Positions 46,104 through 56,948 of a stretch of DNA of 64,000 bases are shown piece by piece; position 1 is the stretch's first letter, and each line of letters opens with the position of its first letter. The translations under genes and the position numbers were made by a program. The notes beneath the pieces are model-generated. The model saw only the letters and a list, made by a program, of their open reading frames with translations, did not search any database and was not told where the DNA came from. The stretch comes from Bromus sterilis (taxonomy: Eukaryota; Streptophyta; Magnoliopsida; Poales; Poaceae): assembly GCA_950022295.1 (NCBI GenBank), contig OX465599.1:286089501-286153500 (forward strand). The letters are read 5' to 3'.

Positions 46104-46986
46104 CAATTACACCTCGCTAAAAAAAATGCTGTGGACGCAGTAAAGAGACCGTGAGAAAAATGTACACATGACTCCAGTTCAGAAAAGTAGATCTCGCCAT
46201 CCATTCCATTTTTACGTCTGCAACAGTATCCGTTTTTGAACCTCACATATGCTCTTGCCTCCATGACAAAAACGGGAAACATGCATGCGTGTTCCTGCCG
46301 TTTTAGTACTGTGTAACGTACGTGCGTGCGGTAGCACACATTTATGCGGCCAATGCCCACTCGTCTGGACTATCCAGCCACTGCTCGTGCAGCGCTCGAT
46401 CTGACAGAATTCAATGGATGCTGCTGCACGCTGACGATGCTGGCAATCTTGCTTGTGTACGTATTGAATTGGCAGAAACTACCAAAACGTATGCCTGCAG
46501 GCTGCAGCCGACCGAGAAATAAACAGCCGCAGAATTTAATTTACCCATATCTCTTCTCTACGCGGGCAGCCATGCATTCGTGCATGCATGCATGATCTGA
46601 CGACACTGCCAGCAACCTCGAGTGCGGCGGATCCGAGGTCCATTTCGATTTCATACTTAACACTCTAGATTATCTTTAAGTGACCCGTTAACCAGAGCTT
46701 AGATACGATATGCTCCTGCTCGATCGGCCAGCCAGCTTGATCTCAGGCAAAACAGGATCTTGATCCCACCAATGGAAAGCGACAGAGATGAGATATGATG
46801 CCCTGCTCTAATCATGCTTCTCGGGGAGAAAAGGAAGGTCTCTCTTTATCTCATGCATGCCTGCCTCATGGCATGCATGTATATCAGTATATGTATGGGG
46901 AAAGCAGTGCCGGCCGGCGTGGGTTGATTAATTAAGCCTCATGATTTGGGTGGGAGCATGGCAGCGCATGTGGCCTACTTTAGGTA
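46104..46986. other. Intergenic, unclassified
   Basis: No gene supported. Several GCATGCATG repeats at 46571-46590 and 46851-46880. Confidence 0.35.
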
Positions 46987-48484
46987 GGTAAAATGCATAA
47001 ATTTGACCCCTTACGAAACAAATTCATAAAATGAATCTAGTTTAAAACTATTTTATGATTTTAACCTTTCGGATAACTTGCAACGCTTAGATGTTAAGCT
47101 CAAGTGCTCGACAATGTAAAGTCTAGGCATTAGACGTTAAGCTTCTGCCAAATGTGTCACCGTGGGCGAGATCGCGTCCCATACGTGGGTTTGTAACTAC
47201 TAAGGACTAGGCATTACACTGTGTAGTGTAGCGCCTTAGTCTTAGGCGTTACACCCTTGTATAGTAAATGCCAAAAATCCACGGCTCCGGGCAGACATAC
47301 CAGTTTTTCTAGGCGGCCGAACAAACAGAGGAGAGGATGGCGGCACTCTGTTTTTGCCCTTCCCTCCCAAATCCTCCCAAATCTCATAAATTTGAAGGAT
47401 TAGACCGTGGATTACTTCGTCAAATCAACCCCTAAGGTATTCTCCTTCGATCCCTAACTTTTCATCCAATAGTTCCATCCCATTTCATTCAATAGTACCA
47501 CTTATTGTATGCCATTTCATCCGAAGAGACCCCGTGAAACCGAAGCTTCAGGGGTTTAAGCTTCTGCAAACAAGTCATGCAAATCCAAAAGATTACAGAA
47601 TTGACAACATACAAGGCAAAACAAATATTTATTACCCTATTCTACTCTTCCATTGCATAGACCCGGTGTTGAACATCATAGTAATCATCGAGAAGCTAGA
47701 TCATCCTTTTTTTCAACACAAACATATTTCACTATGTCAGAAAAATACACATAGTTCCATAACACTTTTTTTGCCATTGCCATAAATATCAACGATGCCA
47801 TTGCAATCCATATGAATCATGCCATTGCCATTTCAATCATGCCATCCATATTTGACTATGTGAGAAAAATACACATACTAGCATAACAAAAAAATTCAAT
47901 GAATGCCATAGCAATGCTAATGCTAAAGATCAAACAATAATGCCATTACTCCATATCAATTAATTAATCGCTTCGTACAAAAAATATTCAAACTAGTACA
48001 CATAGTTCCATATCAATTCCAAATCCAATAGGATTTAGGGTTTCACTAAAAATTTGTCATCCTAATTTTCTCTCAATGATTACTACATCAATGTTATTGC
48101 CAAATATCAAACAACCATGCCATTGTACCATAAAAATTTCAAATTCAAATGAGATTTAGGGTTTCGCCTACCCTATGCTCCCTCCAGTGAGTGCTTGGAA
48201 ACTGTTGTATGGCTTCGGGCGTGGGCCACTTAACGCCTAAGACCAAGGCGCTACACTAAACGGTGTAACGCCTTAGGCGTTACAAAACCCACATGTCGGC
48301 CCCGATCTGGCCCTGCGATGACACGGTGGCAGGAGTTTAACGCCGAAGGCCTAGGCATAAAACCGTTGATCTTAACACCTAGGCATTGGGAGTTATCCGA
48401 AAAGGTTAAAATCGTGAAATAGTTTCAATCCAGGTTTATTTTGTGAATTTGCTTCATCCAGGGGTCAAATTTGTGCGTTTTGCC
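46987..48484. mobile_element. Mutator-like element with about 290-bp terminal inverted repeats, non-autonomous
   Basis: 46987-47275 is repeated inverted at about 48205-48484: GG(T/C)AAAA(T/C)GCA(T/C)AAATTTGACCCC at the tips, then CGATTTTAACCTTT(T)CGGATAACT, CCTAGGCATT, and GTGTAGCGCCTTAGTCTTAGGCGTTA. It is flanked by nine bases, CTTTAGGTA (46978-46986) and GCTTAGGTA (48485-48493), 7 of 9 identical. Long TIRs and a 9-bp TSD point to a MULE. The 0.9-kb interior has no transposase; 47340-47480 looks like a promoter/leader of host or MULE origin. Confidence 0.8.
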
Positions 48485-48493
48485 GCTTAGGTA

Positions 48494-49250
48494 TGCCCCG
48501 CATAGACAAATGGAGAGGGCATTCACTTGCTACGCATGTCTTTGTTACCTTTTTTTAAGAACACCTTGTTACCTTTGCATCGGCTATATGTTTTTAAATT
48601 GGCAATCGGCAAGATTTTCCCTCCAATTAGAAAAATAATGGATTCGGGAAAGGTCTGGCAATACTGGTTTCTTGCATGTTGTTGCCTAGTCACTGAACAC
48701 ACCGCCCTGCCTGCATTACTTGTCAAACGGGTGACACCGTTTCAGATGAATCTGGGTTTAGCGCATCTTGAAAGTGTATATTTAAATCCTTTTTAAATTT
48801 TTGAACTGTGTTGTTTAGACGCGTATTATAATTCAATGTGGTTTTTCTTAGGTCTACGGACACGTCCAGCTATTTGAAATTTCATAAATCAGAAGCAGAG
48901 TTACGTGAGTTCTGCGGGTGTTCGAACGCTGTTGCGTAGGATTCTAACATATTCAATCCACACAAAATTCCTTGTGAAGCCTTGATTTTGGAAGTTTTCT
49001 TTTGCTTTGTATCTGCTTTATTTTTTACTAACTTCTTTGTTGTACCATTTTTGTGTGTTTGCTAAGGCCTTGTTGGACCTTAGTCACTTCACCCGATCAC
49101 TAGGCCACTTTGGCAACGATGTCGTTCCACCTCGCGTTTGTCTGTCGGGCAGGTACCATTAGCTCTTGTGGATGCCATCCGTGAGGATCGACACACTTAC
49201 TTGTAAGTATTTGGTGAAATTCCCGTGGAAAGATATTGACTTTTTTTCTT
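48494..49250. other. Intergenic, unclassified
   Basis: The frame 48523-48796 has no recognisable content. 49085-49250 may be the 5' flank of the Harbinger transposase remnant. Confidence 0.3.
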
Positions 49251-49265
49251 CTTTTTTCTCAAGCA

Positions 49266-49685
49266 ATGGATTCGAACATGGAGTACGTTTATGATAAGTT
49301 CATTAAGTCGTTTGATGACTCGTTCGACGAGGATAATTACGTGGATGAAATGGTAATAATGCAAATGGTTCATATATATGCAGAGCATGCACAAGAGCAT
49401 GTTTTTAATTTTAAGGGATCTACCAAATGTCATTGAGTGCTGAATCAAAATGAGGCAGGGGATATTTGATGCTTATGAACGACTACTTTGCCCTGGATTC
49501 CCTATTCGCAGACAATTTTTGCTTGCGCTTTCGAACGCGAAAAAAAAGTCTTTGACCGCATCTACAATGACGTTTATGCTTATGATGACTATTTAATATT
49601 GATCAAGGATGTCGTAGGAAGAATTTGATTCTATGGCTACTAAAAGTGCACGGACGTATTGTAGATGCTTGCATATGACACAAAT
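49266..49685 (+). pseudogene. PIF/Harbinger transposase, N-terminal remnant
   Basis: The translation gives MDSNMEYVYDKFIKS..., then across stops: LNQNEAGD, MNDYFALDSLFADNFCLRF, KVFDRIYNDVYAYDDYLIL, KDVVGRI-stop-FYGY-stop-KCTDVL, LAYDT. The order ...YF.....F...FR.....F.RI.......D.YF..K.D..G..G.S..QKC.A..R.LAYG is that of grass Harbinger transposases. The DDE catalytic part is missing, and a Stowaway end cuts in at about 49687. Confidence 0.65.
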
Positions 49686-49686
49686 G

Positions 49687-49735
49687 TACCCCCTTCGTGT
49701 CAAAATATAAGACGCTTTAGACTTTTTCTGACCAG
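49687..49735. mobile_element. Stowaway MITE fragment
   Basis: TACCCCCTTCGTGTCAAAATATAAGACGCTTT resembles a Stowaway left end; the right half is missing. Confidence 0.5.
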
Positions 49736-49772
49736 GTGAAAACGAGCAAGTATACATCGATACCCGTATTGC

Positions 49773-49830
49773 GATCGCGTTCCCAGCTGCATCGTTCTCG
49801 ATCGCGTTCCCAGCTGCAGCGTTCTCGACC
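49773..49830 (+). repeat. 27-bp tandem repeat, about 2.3 copies
   Basis: GATCGCGTTCCCAGCTGCA(T/G)CGTTCTC occurs twice in a row, followed by a partial copy GACCGTGTTCCCA. Confidence 0.75.
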
Positions 49831-50200
49831 GTGTTCCCAACAACTCCTTCTCTCCGGCATCACCTCCGCCCCCAGCGAGCCCAGAAAGCAACTAATCTCG
49901 CCAGCGAGGTCCTCCGCCCAGCCAATCCTCTGCCCCAACGAGCACGCGATCTCCCCAACAGCTCCTCTGCCCCTAGGGAGCACATGATCTCCGACACGAC
50001 ACAAGCTCTGATCTCTGGTAAGCACCTCACACCGATCTTTGGTAAGCACCGCCATGGCAAGCTATGATCTCCAACAGCAGAAGTAGGACCTAGCCTCCCC
50101 ATCATCAACTGAACATCATCAACAAGAATGTCACAACCATTTTTGGAACTCAATTGCATTCATCCACCTGAAGAAGAGGACGATCAAAATCATGTACAGT

Positions 50201-50370
50201 CTTGTTGTTGTTTGAGTAATAAACAAAATATTATTATTTGTTGTAGTTGAAGTGATAACATAATATTATTGTTGTTGTTGTTGGAGTAATAAGAGTATTA
50301 TTATTGTTGTTGTTGGAGTAATCAACAGAAAATTGTTATTGTTGTTGTTTTTGTTGTTGTTCATACTCTA
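50201..50370. repeat. TTG-rich microsatellite-like region
   Basis: Imperfect repeats of TATTATTGTTGTTGTTGGAG and AGTAATAA, clearly from trinucleotide slippage. Confidence 0.7.
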
Positions 50371-52040
50371 TTTGGAGAAAAATATTTAGAAAACTCTCAT
50401 ACACCAATTTGGAGATCAAATTAGTTTGCACTACTCCTACAACAGTTCAAATGCTCGAATTAATTTTGAAGTACTTTATGTAAATTATTTGTAGATCAAA
50501 CTAATTTGCACAAGCTGCTACCCCCATGTTCTAGTGTAATGGAATCAAACTACATGGTGAAATTTGTAGATTAACTATTGTGACCAAACACTTGAATCAG
50601 ACAAAGCCAAAAAATCCTAAGCCAGTGAATCGATAGAAAAACAAGAAGACCGGGGACTCACCATCTATTAGGAGCACTAAAGTTTCAATGCAATTTAACT
50701 TGAGAAGACACAACAATAAATTTCTAGTTTCAATGCAAACAAAATTCATCCAAAGATAATATAGATTCTTATCATTGGATGACATCTCACACAAGAAAAA
50801 TTCAGCCTAAGATAACATCTCAGTGCAAGAAATTTAGCTATGAACCGACTACAACTCAGATTTAAACACAACGAAAGTATCATGCTATGCTCCTTCAAGG
50901 AGAAAGCATGCAGATAAGTAACCATGCAAATGGATTTATAGCTAAACTAAAACTTTTGCAAAGATCACATGCAAAATCATTGTACCATCATCATGTGTAC
51001 TCCAAATTACAATCAGTCCAGAGCTGGCTGCTCACACTACGACAAAATTAAACGACAACCAATGCAGAGAAGTGTTTACCTCGGCGATGTAGCCATAAGA
51101 GTCGGCAATGGCAGAACATCACCGTGTGTGTGATACCCTTGGTGAGACAGGGTGTGGTCTTGAATGGGGTGGCCATTAGGTCCGGCAAGTGAATAACTGC
51201 ATAGTGTTGAACTGATCCTCCTCCACCTTAATTTGCAACAGTGGTCACCTGTTTTTTTTTCATCACACCAGAGCCCTAGATTATATTGAGCTCAGCTCAA
51301 CAATCAAACACACAAACTAATTGACAATCACGTAAATACATGAACAAAGGTGTGGAAACATGAACGCTCCTGATGGTGGAACATCAGAATGCTGTCTGGA
51401 AATTCGTATATTTGTCCGAGAGGTGAGAACATCGACTCAAACTAATCAATCAATCCCATCTTGAACCATAGTTTGCAGTTTATTTGGACCCATAAGTTTG
51501 AACTCAACCAAAACCTATTCAGCCGTTATTAGCCACAAGCTAAACTACACTGAATTGTTTGTCTATCCAAATCCACTAGAAACCAAACTAGGAGAGACAA
51601 AAAATTAAGTTTCGATCGAAGTTGAACAACAAACGATTCAAATACAAGAGCGAAACGTACATATGAACATATCTGTACTAAGCATATAATCAAACACCTA
51701 ACGCACATAATCACATGAGTAGAGAGATGGAGAATCACCAGGCTGCATAAGGTAGTAGAGGAAGGTGCAAAGGAGGCCTCAACGGCCCGAGAAAGGCGTC
51801 TGGTTCATTGTCCTATGGTCAAACCGCAATCTCGGTCGGGATTCACACCCCACACCGGATCCAATGTAATAAAGTTGAATCCTTGGGTGATGAAGTCTTC
51901 CCCTTTGAGCTTCTGCTTCAGTTCACTCTCCCTAGGGGGAAGCAGTCTAACCTCTATGATGAGCCATTATTTTTGTACTAAACTTTTATACCTATTTAAA
52001 CTAACAGTGACATATTAAAATTCCACTTTATATATTTTTC
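50371..52040. other. Intergenic, unclassified
   Basis: About 1.7 kb without a supported gene. Short frames (minus 50597-50794, minus 51529-51738) show no domain. Confidence 0.35.
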
Positions 52041-52042
52041 TA

Positions 52043-52117
52043 CTCCCTTCATTCTGAAATAAGTGTCTCAACTTTGTATTAACTTCACTTGAGACACTTA
52101 TTTCAGAACGGATGGAG
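52043..52117. mobile_element. Short Stowaway MITE, 75 bp
   Basis: CTCCCTTCATTCTGAAATAA and TTATTTCAGAACGGATGGAG are inverted repeats with AAGTGTCTCAA inside both arms; TA on both sides. Confidence 0.85.
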
Positions 52118-52199
52118 TATTACTTAGCCATCCCAATTATCCGTGTAACAATGTTTTAAAATAATAATTATAATATATCTTGGTATATAATTGTAATAT

Positions 52200-52322
52200 A
52201 CATCCTTCGTCTCAAATTAATTGACTCAAAATTTTCTAAATATGAGTGTATCTAGATTTGTTTTAAGTCTAGATACATCCATATTTAGAATGAACTGAGT
52301 TAAGTAATTTGGGAGGGAGAAA
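52200..52322. mobile_element. Stowaway-like MITE
   Basis: CATCCTTCGTCTCAAATTAA and TAAGTAATTTGGGAGGGAG are diverged inverted ends; the centre holds a TATCTAGATTTG / AAGTCTAGATAC hairpin. Confidence 0.65.
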
Positions 52323-52439
52323 GCATATTTTTGAAAGTTTTTGTTATGTGGAAGTTAAGTTGTATAATGTAACTTTTTTTATTTTTTATTCAAAATTATC
52401 ATTTGAATTAATTTTAATCATTGCATAAATTATATAGTC

Positions 52440-52463
52440 ACACAGACACACACACACACACAC
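52440..52463. repeat. (CA)n microsatellite
   Basis: CACACAGACACACACACACA tract of about 24 bp. Confidence 0.8.
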
Positions 52464-52640
52464 AAATATATACCATGGTAGAGATTTTTTTTAAATCATA
52501 CACACTAACACAAAATTTAATAGCGGTTTCTAGTCTATGTTAGACAATTGTATTCATAGAAATTTCTAGAGCATAACAAATATTATTTGCAAGTTTGGTT
52601 TAGTAATAGGTTGATCACATATGCATTATTGATAGTTATA

Positions 52641-53140
52641 TCTATAATACTATAATAGATCATCCCCACTATCTTATCTATCTTAACATGCAAACATGCC
52701 ACCTCATCAAAGGCCCACCACAATATGCATGAAAACAAGTTCTTCATTATTAGTTGATCTTATGCACACATCCATTTAATCACACATGCAACCTCCCTCA
52801 ACATGCATGTATTTTTTTTCCATTATATTACATCACTTTTCACATGCATACATGTCACATCATCAAAGACTCACCATAATATGCATGAGAACAAGTTCTT
52901 TGTTATTAGTTGATTTTATGCATACATCAATATAATGACACATGTCACCTCACTCACTATGCATGGATTTTTTTCTATTATATTACATTACTTATATTTA
53001 ATAAATATTTTTAACTACACAATACATAAAATGTATTTTTGTACTTTAGTTTATATACTATTAATTCAACTATTCATGCAATCAATCATTCACAATATAT
53101 TACAACTGATTCCCACAGCAACGCGCGGGGTGTCATCTAG
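52641..53140 (+). mobile_element. Non-autonomous Helitron, 500 bp
   Basis: Begins TCTATAATACTATAATAGAT after A (52640) and ends with the hairpin CCC-ACAGCAACGC-GCGGGG and CTAG (53137-53140) before T, so insertion between A and T as in Helitrons. It contains a diverged direct duplication of about 155 bp (52688-52840 and 52846-52992). No Rep/helicase. Confidence 0.7.
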
Positions 53141-53816
53141 TTTAAATTATAATTAGCATCATTATTGTAATCATCAAAGAATATTAAATATCATTGATTG
53201 TACATTTTCATATGATACAATTATCTAACATACTTGTCTAGATTCGTTTGGTCTGATTCGGTGCATATGAGAGGTTCTATATTCTTTTATCAAATGAAGA
53301 ATATTGCATTGATATAATCATAAATAAATATTATCATTTGTTTTATTATGATACTAATATTCCCACTGTAAAGAAAGATTAGTAATGTAACTGAACTCAA
53401 CTTCAGCATTGGGTTGATTTGTTTCCATATGGTATAAACTATCAATATATAATGTTTACTTGCACATGTGTAAACCAATGCTCTCTTTTATGTATTCAAT
53501 CATCTCTCAAATGTACTTCCTTCGATCGAAATTACTTATTGCTACAATAGATGTATCCATCACTATTTTTAATGCTAGATGCGCCCAATTAAATGACAAA
53601 TAATTAGGATTGAAGGGTGCAATATATAATTCTATAATGGTTGGATACAAGTATAATTTATATTGAAACCCTTCTCTGTCGTGGCCCGGGGCGGTTGCCC
53701 CTTTTTGCCCGACCTTTGGGCCGGCCTCGTCCCAGACCACGACGGAGCCAGTGTCCAAACCTTCAGCGTTCAGCCCGGCGATGACCTCGAGTAGCCCGAC
53801 GCCGACACGCCTTCTA
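53141..53816. other. Intergenic, AT-rich; Stowaway-like relic
   Basis: 53518-53625 carries diverged ends resembling a Stowaway (TACTTCCTTCGATCGAAATT). Otherwise unclassified. Confidence 0.3.
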
Positions 53817-53825
53817 CCAACAGAA

Positions 53826-54382
53826 GTCAATCACTAGTTAGAGGGTACCCTCTGTGGAGGTCACGCGTGCGCGCTCTGGACGTGACACGTGGCGTGTTCT
53901 GATGCGTTTTGGTGTTTCCTTTTGGTTTCTTCGTGATCGACCCGTGGCACGCTTCGGACGTACAACGCACATCCACATGCACAAATTCAGCCACACTTTC
54001 CGCGCAATGAAAGTTTTCAGCCACCGTTTCAGCGCAGCTACAGTTTCCGCGCAGCCGCAGTTTTCAGCCGTAGTGCAGACATAGATTCCACGCAGACACA
54101 CTCTTTAGCCATAACGCAGACACGGATTCAACCACAGTTTCCCCACAACCACAATTTTCAGCCACAACGCAGATACAGGTTCCACCACAAATTTCGCGCA
54201 GCCACAATTTTCAACCAAAGTTTCCGCGCAGCCACAGTTTTCAGCCACAACGCAGACACAGATTCAACCACAGTTGTTGCTTCGCGTGGACATAATCAGA
54301 ACATGACACATGACGGCTTCAGAACGTACCAAATTGACCTCTACAGAAACGCGTGGGAGGGTGCCCGCTAAATAGTGATTCT
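53826..54382. mobile_element. Mutator-type MITE with internal minisatellite
   Basis: The ends AATCACTAGTTAGAGGGTAC...CCTC (53828-53851) and, inverted, AATCACTATTTAGCGGGCAC...CCTC (54380-54357) match at 21 of 24 positions; a second shared block (TGTGGAGGTCA / TGTAGAGGTCA) follows. Flanks are CCAACAGAA (53817-53825) and CCAAACAGAA (54383-54392), a near 9-bp duplication. The inside holds the repeat array at 54005-54272. Confidence 0.6.
54005..54272. repeat. Degenerate minisatellite, about 53-bp unit
   Basis: Units built on TTTCCGCGCAGCCACAG, TTTTCAGCCACAACGCAGAC and ACAGATTCAACCACAG repeat about four times with truncations. Confidence 0.7.
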
Positions 54383-54393
54383 CCAAACAGAAT

Positions 54394-54783
54394 GGGTTGA
54401 ACGGCGCTGTCGACCGAAACGAACCCATCGCACCGAAGAGGTCGGCGCAAGCAGGGGGGAAGCGAGCTCCCGGCGCCCCCGGGTTGCTGACCGGACTGTT
54501 CCGGCTACGCTTCACTAATTAATATACAAAGAAACTAATGATTAGTATGCTAATTATTGGGGAAACTTCTTAACAGCGTCATTGCGTATTAATTTCCCCC
54601 AGCTCCTTGGGCTGGCTGCCTCCGCCACTGGTCGCACGGGGTGGAGCACAGAACCCACAACTTCGGCGAATCGCTGCCTATGGCACCCGTGGCTAGATGA
54701 CCCCTCTGGAAAGAAAGCCAACATGGGGAGGGGCACCGTCGATGATTGGGGCTTTGTTACCTCCACCTCCATGGCGATAGAAA

Positions 54784-54826
<43 letters not shown>

Positions 54827-55032
54827 GAGCCGGGGTGAGAGAGCGCGTTACTCTTCAATTTTTGGGTTCCAAAGAAAGAACTACCCCAATATCTGGTGTG
54901 TCGTTCGGCGTGCATCAACATGCCTGACAAGGATCTCGCCATTTTGGCCGGCAAGGAGCATGGCCTGCATGCCATGCCTGATGCGTTGCGCCGCGCTGCT
55001 CCGGGGACTATCTATTGATCGTGTTAGAAAGA
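54394..55032. other. Intergenic with a (GA)n tract
   Basis: The long frame 54582-55079 crosses the GA tract and shows no domain, so it is not called. A Stop-free minus frame (54554-54772) overlaps it. Confidence 0.35.
54788..54824. repeat. (GA)n microsatellite, about 18 repeats
   Basis: Uninterrupted GA dinucleotide run. Confidence 0.95.
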
Positions 55033-56514
55033 CTAGCAAACATGCACGTGCGTTGCAACGGATATTTTTTAAAACTTAAAAGCTTATTTTAAATCCTAAA
55101 TTTGGAGTGGTTCGCTAATTTAAATCCGGAAATTAAAATCCCTATCGCTTATATTCTGAAATAATGAATCCTGATCTAAACTGAATACGACGTATCGGGA
55201 TGGTTGGGTGGATATTAGAACACATCGAGCCGATCGATTAGCCCAATAACTCGCGCTCACTCAATCTATATTTTATTTTATTTTTTTGTTTTGTTTTTAT
55301 TCTTTCCATTTTCTTTCTTTCATTGTTTCGCATGAAAAATAAAAAATTTGTACTTTATTTTTTTTAAAGTTCATAGTCAAAAAAATTATAAACTATTGGC
55401 ACTAAATTTTTGTAATTTTTTTTAAAATGCCCACAATGAAAAATATTTGTTCTCCTCTAAACATTTGTATTTATTTTTATTTTTATTTTGCATCACTTTT
55501 ATAAGATGTTTGCACTAAAAAATAATATTTAAAAAATGGTCATATATAAAAAATGTATAAAAATCATAAACATATTTATAAAATAGGTCACACTTTAAAA
55601 ATGCGCTAAAACGTTGGCACAGTTAAATGTGTTAAATTTTTTACACATAAACTTTTTATACTCTGAATTTTTATTAAATAATAATTTTTAAGTGCAAACT
55701 ATTTTTCAAAGTGTAAAATGCATTTTATATTTTATATTTTTTGCTTTGTTTTGTTTTATTTCCTTTTTCTCATAAAAAATAAACGTTTTGTACGTTAGAA
55801 TTTTCTAAAAGTTCATAGTAAAAAAAGTGTTCACATTTTAAATAATGCTCACAGTTATTACTATTTGCTCTTGTCGGAACATTTTTATTTTTTTATTTTT
55901 TACTCACTTTTATAAGATGTTTGCACTAAAAATAATATTTTAGAAAAATTATATATAAAAAATATTTCTTTTTAATTTTCTTTTGCATGACTTTTATAAG
56001 ATGTTTGCACGAGAAAATAATATATATAATAATGTGTAAAAATAATAAATATATTTATTAAATAGTTCACACATAAATGTGTTAAAATGTTGGCATACTT
56101 CAATGTGTTAAATTTTTTTACACATAAACTTTTTATATTGTGAATTTTTATTAAATAAAAAAAAATTCTATTTGCAAACTATTTTTGAAGGTGTGATCTG
56201 TATTTTTCGTACGATATGATGGTGTGTGTGCGCGCGGTAACGACACTGACCCAATAGTTAGGGAAATGGCCAACGCCCGAAGGTGGTAGCAAACCGTTTT
56301 TTATTATGCTGCTTCAGTGGGGCGACAACTCAAATGGGCTGTATGTCCTTCAAAGTACAGTGCCAGACGACCCAAGTATAGTTGCGAAACATTTTTTTTC
56401 ATTTATTATTGGAGTGCGAGTTAATAAGAAAAAATTATAGGGATCTTTTTGTAAAATGTGCATGACGGACAAAAAAATTGGAGAAACACACCTCCCTTTA
56501 ATATTAAGCAAAGA
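55033..56514 (-). mobile_element. Non-autonomous Helitron, about 1.48 kb, AT-rich
   Basis: On the minus strand the element begins TCTTTGCTTAATATTAAAGG (from 56514), like plant Helitron 5' ends, and ends CCGTTGCAACGCACGTG...TTTGCTAG (to 55033) followed by T. The 3' hairpin is imperfect in this copy. The interior (about 55286-56200) is an AT-rich direct duplication; ACTTTTATAAGATGTTTGCAC occurs at about 55494, 55909 and 55989. Confidence 0.6.
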
Positions 56515-56948
56515 CTAGGTACCTCCCTGTCGTGCACCACACAATCATGTAGCCGCGCCGTGCATCTTTGTTCTTCTGTTACTGGTGCCCTCGCCGACCG
56601 CTCATGCTCTCTTCCAGCCTTAGAGCATCTCCAGCCGTTCGTCCACTCAGGTGCGTAAATTCGATGATTTTATCGCCACTTGGGGGGTCTGTCGACGAAA
56701 GTTTCGGCTTGGGGCTGACTTGTTTCCCAGTCGCGTACTCATGGGTCGGACGAGTAAAACAAATTTAGTGGCCAAATTTAATGAATTTCATAGATGTTTG
56801 GGCGAAATATAGGCGAGTTCATATATATTTGGGCGATTTTTTACATAAAACATTAATAAAAGAAAGAAGATCTACTGCATGCCGAGCATGCGGTAGATCT
56901 GCTGCACCCTGCGCCGCCGGTGGACGGTGGCCTTCTCCTCCTCCTCAC
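56515..56948. other. DNA-transposon-like remnant with hairpin
   Basis: 56622-56830 starts AGAGCATCTCCAGCCGTTCG, similar to the start at 18173. A 15-bp-arm hairpin (AGATCTACTGCATGC, one mismatch) lies at 56868-56900. No ORF. Confidence 0.35.

Noticed and set aside
54582..55079. 165-aa frame crossing the (GA)n tract
   Set aside because: The repeat gives an Arg/Glu run and keeps the frame open; no domain elsewhere.
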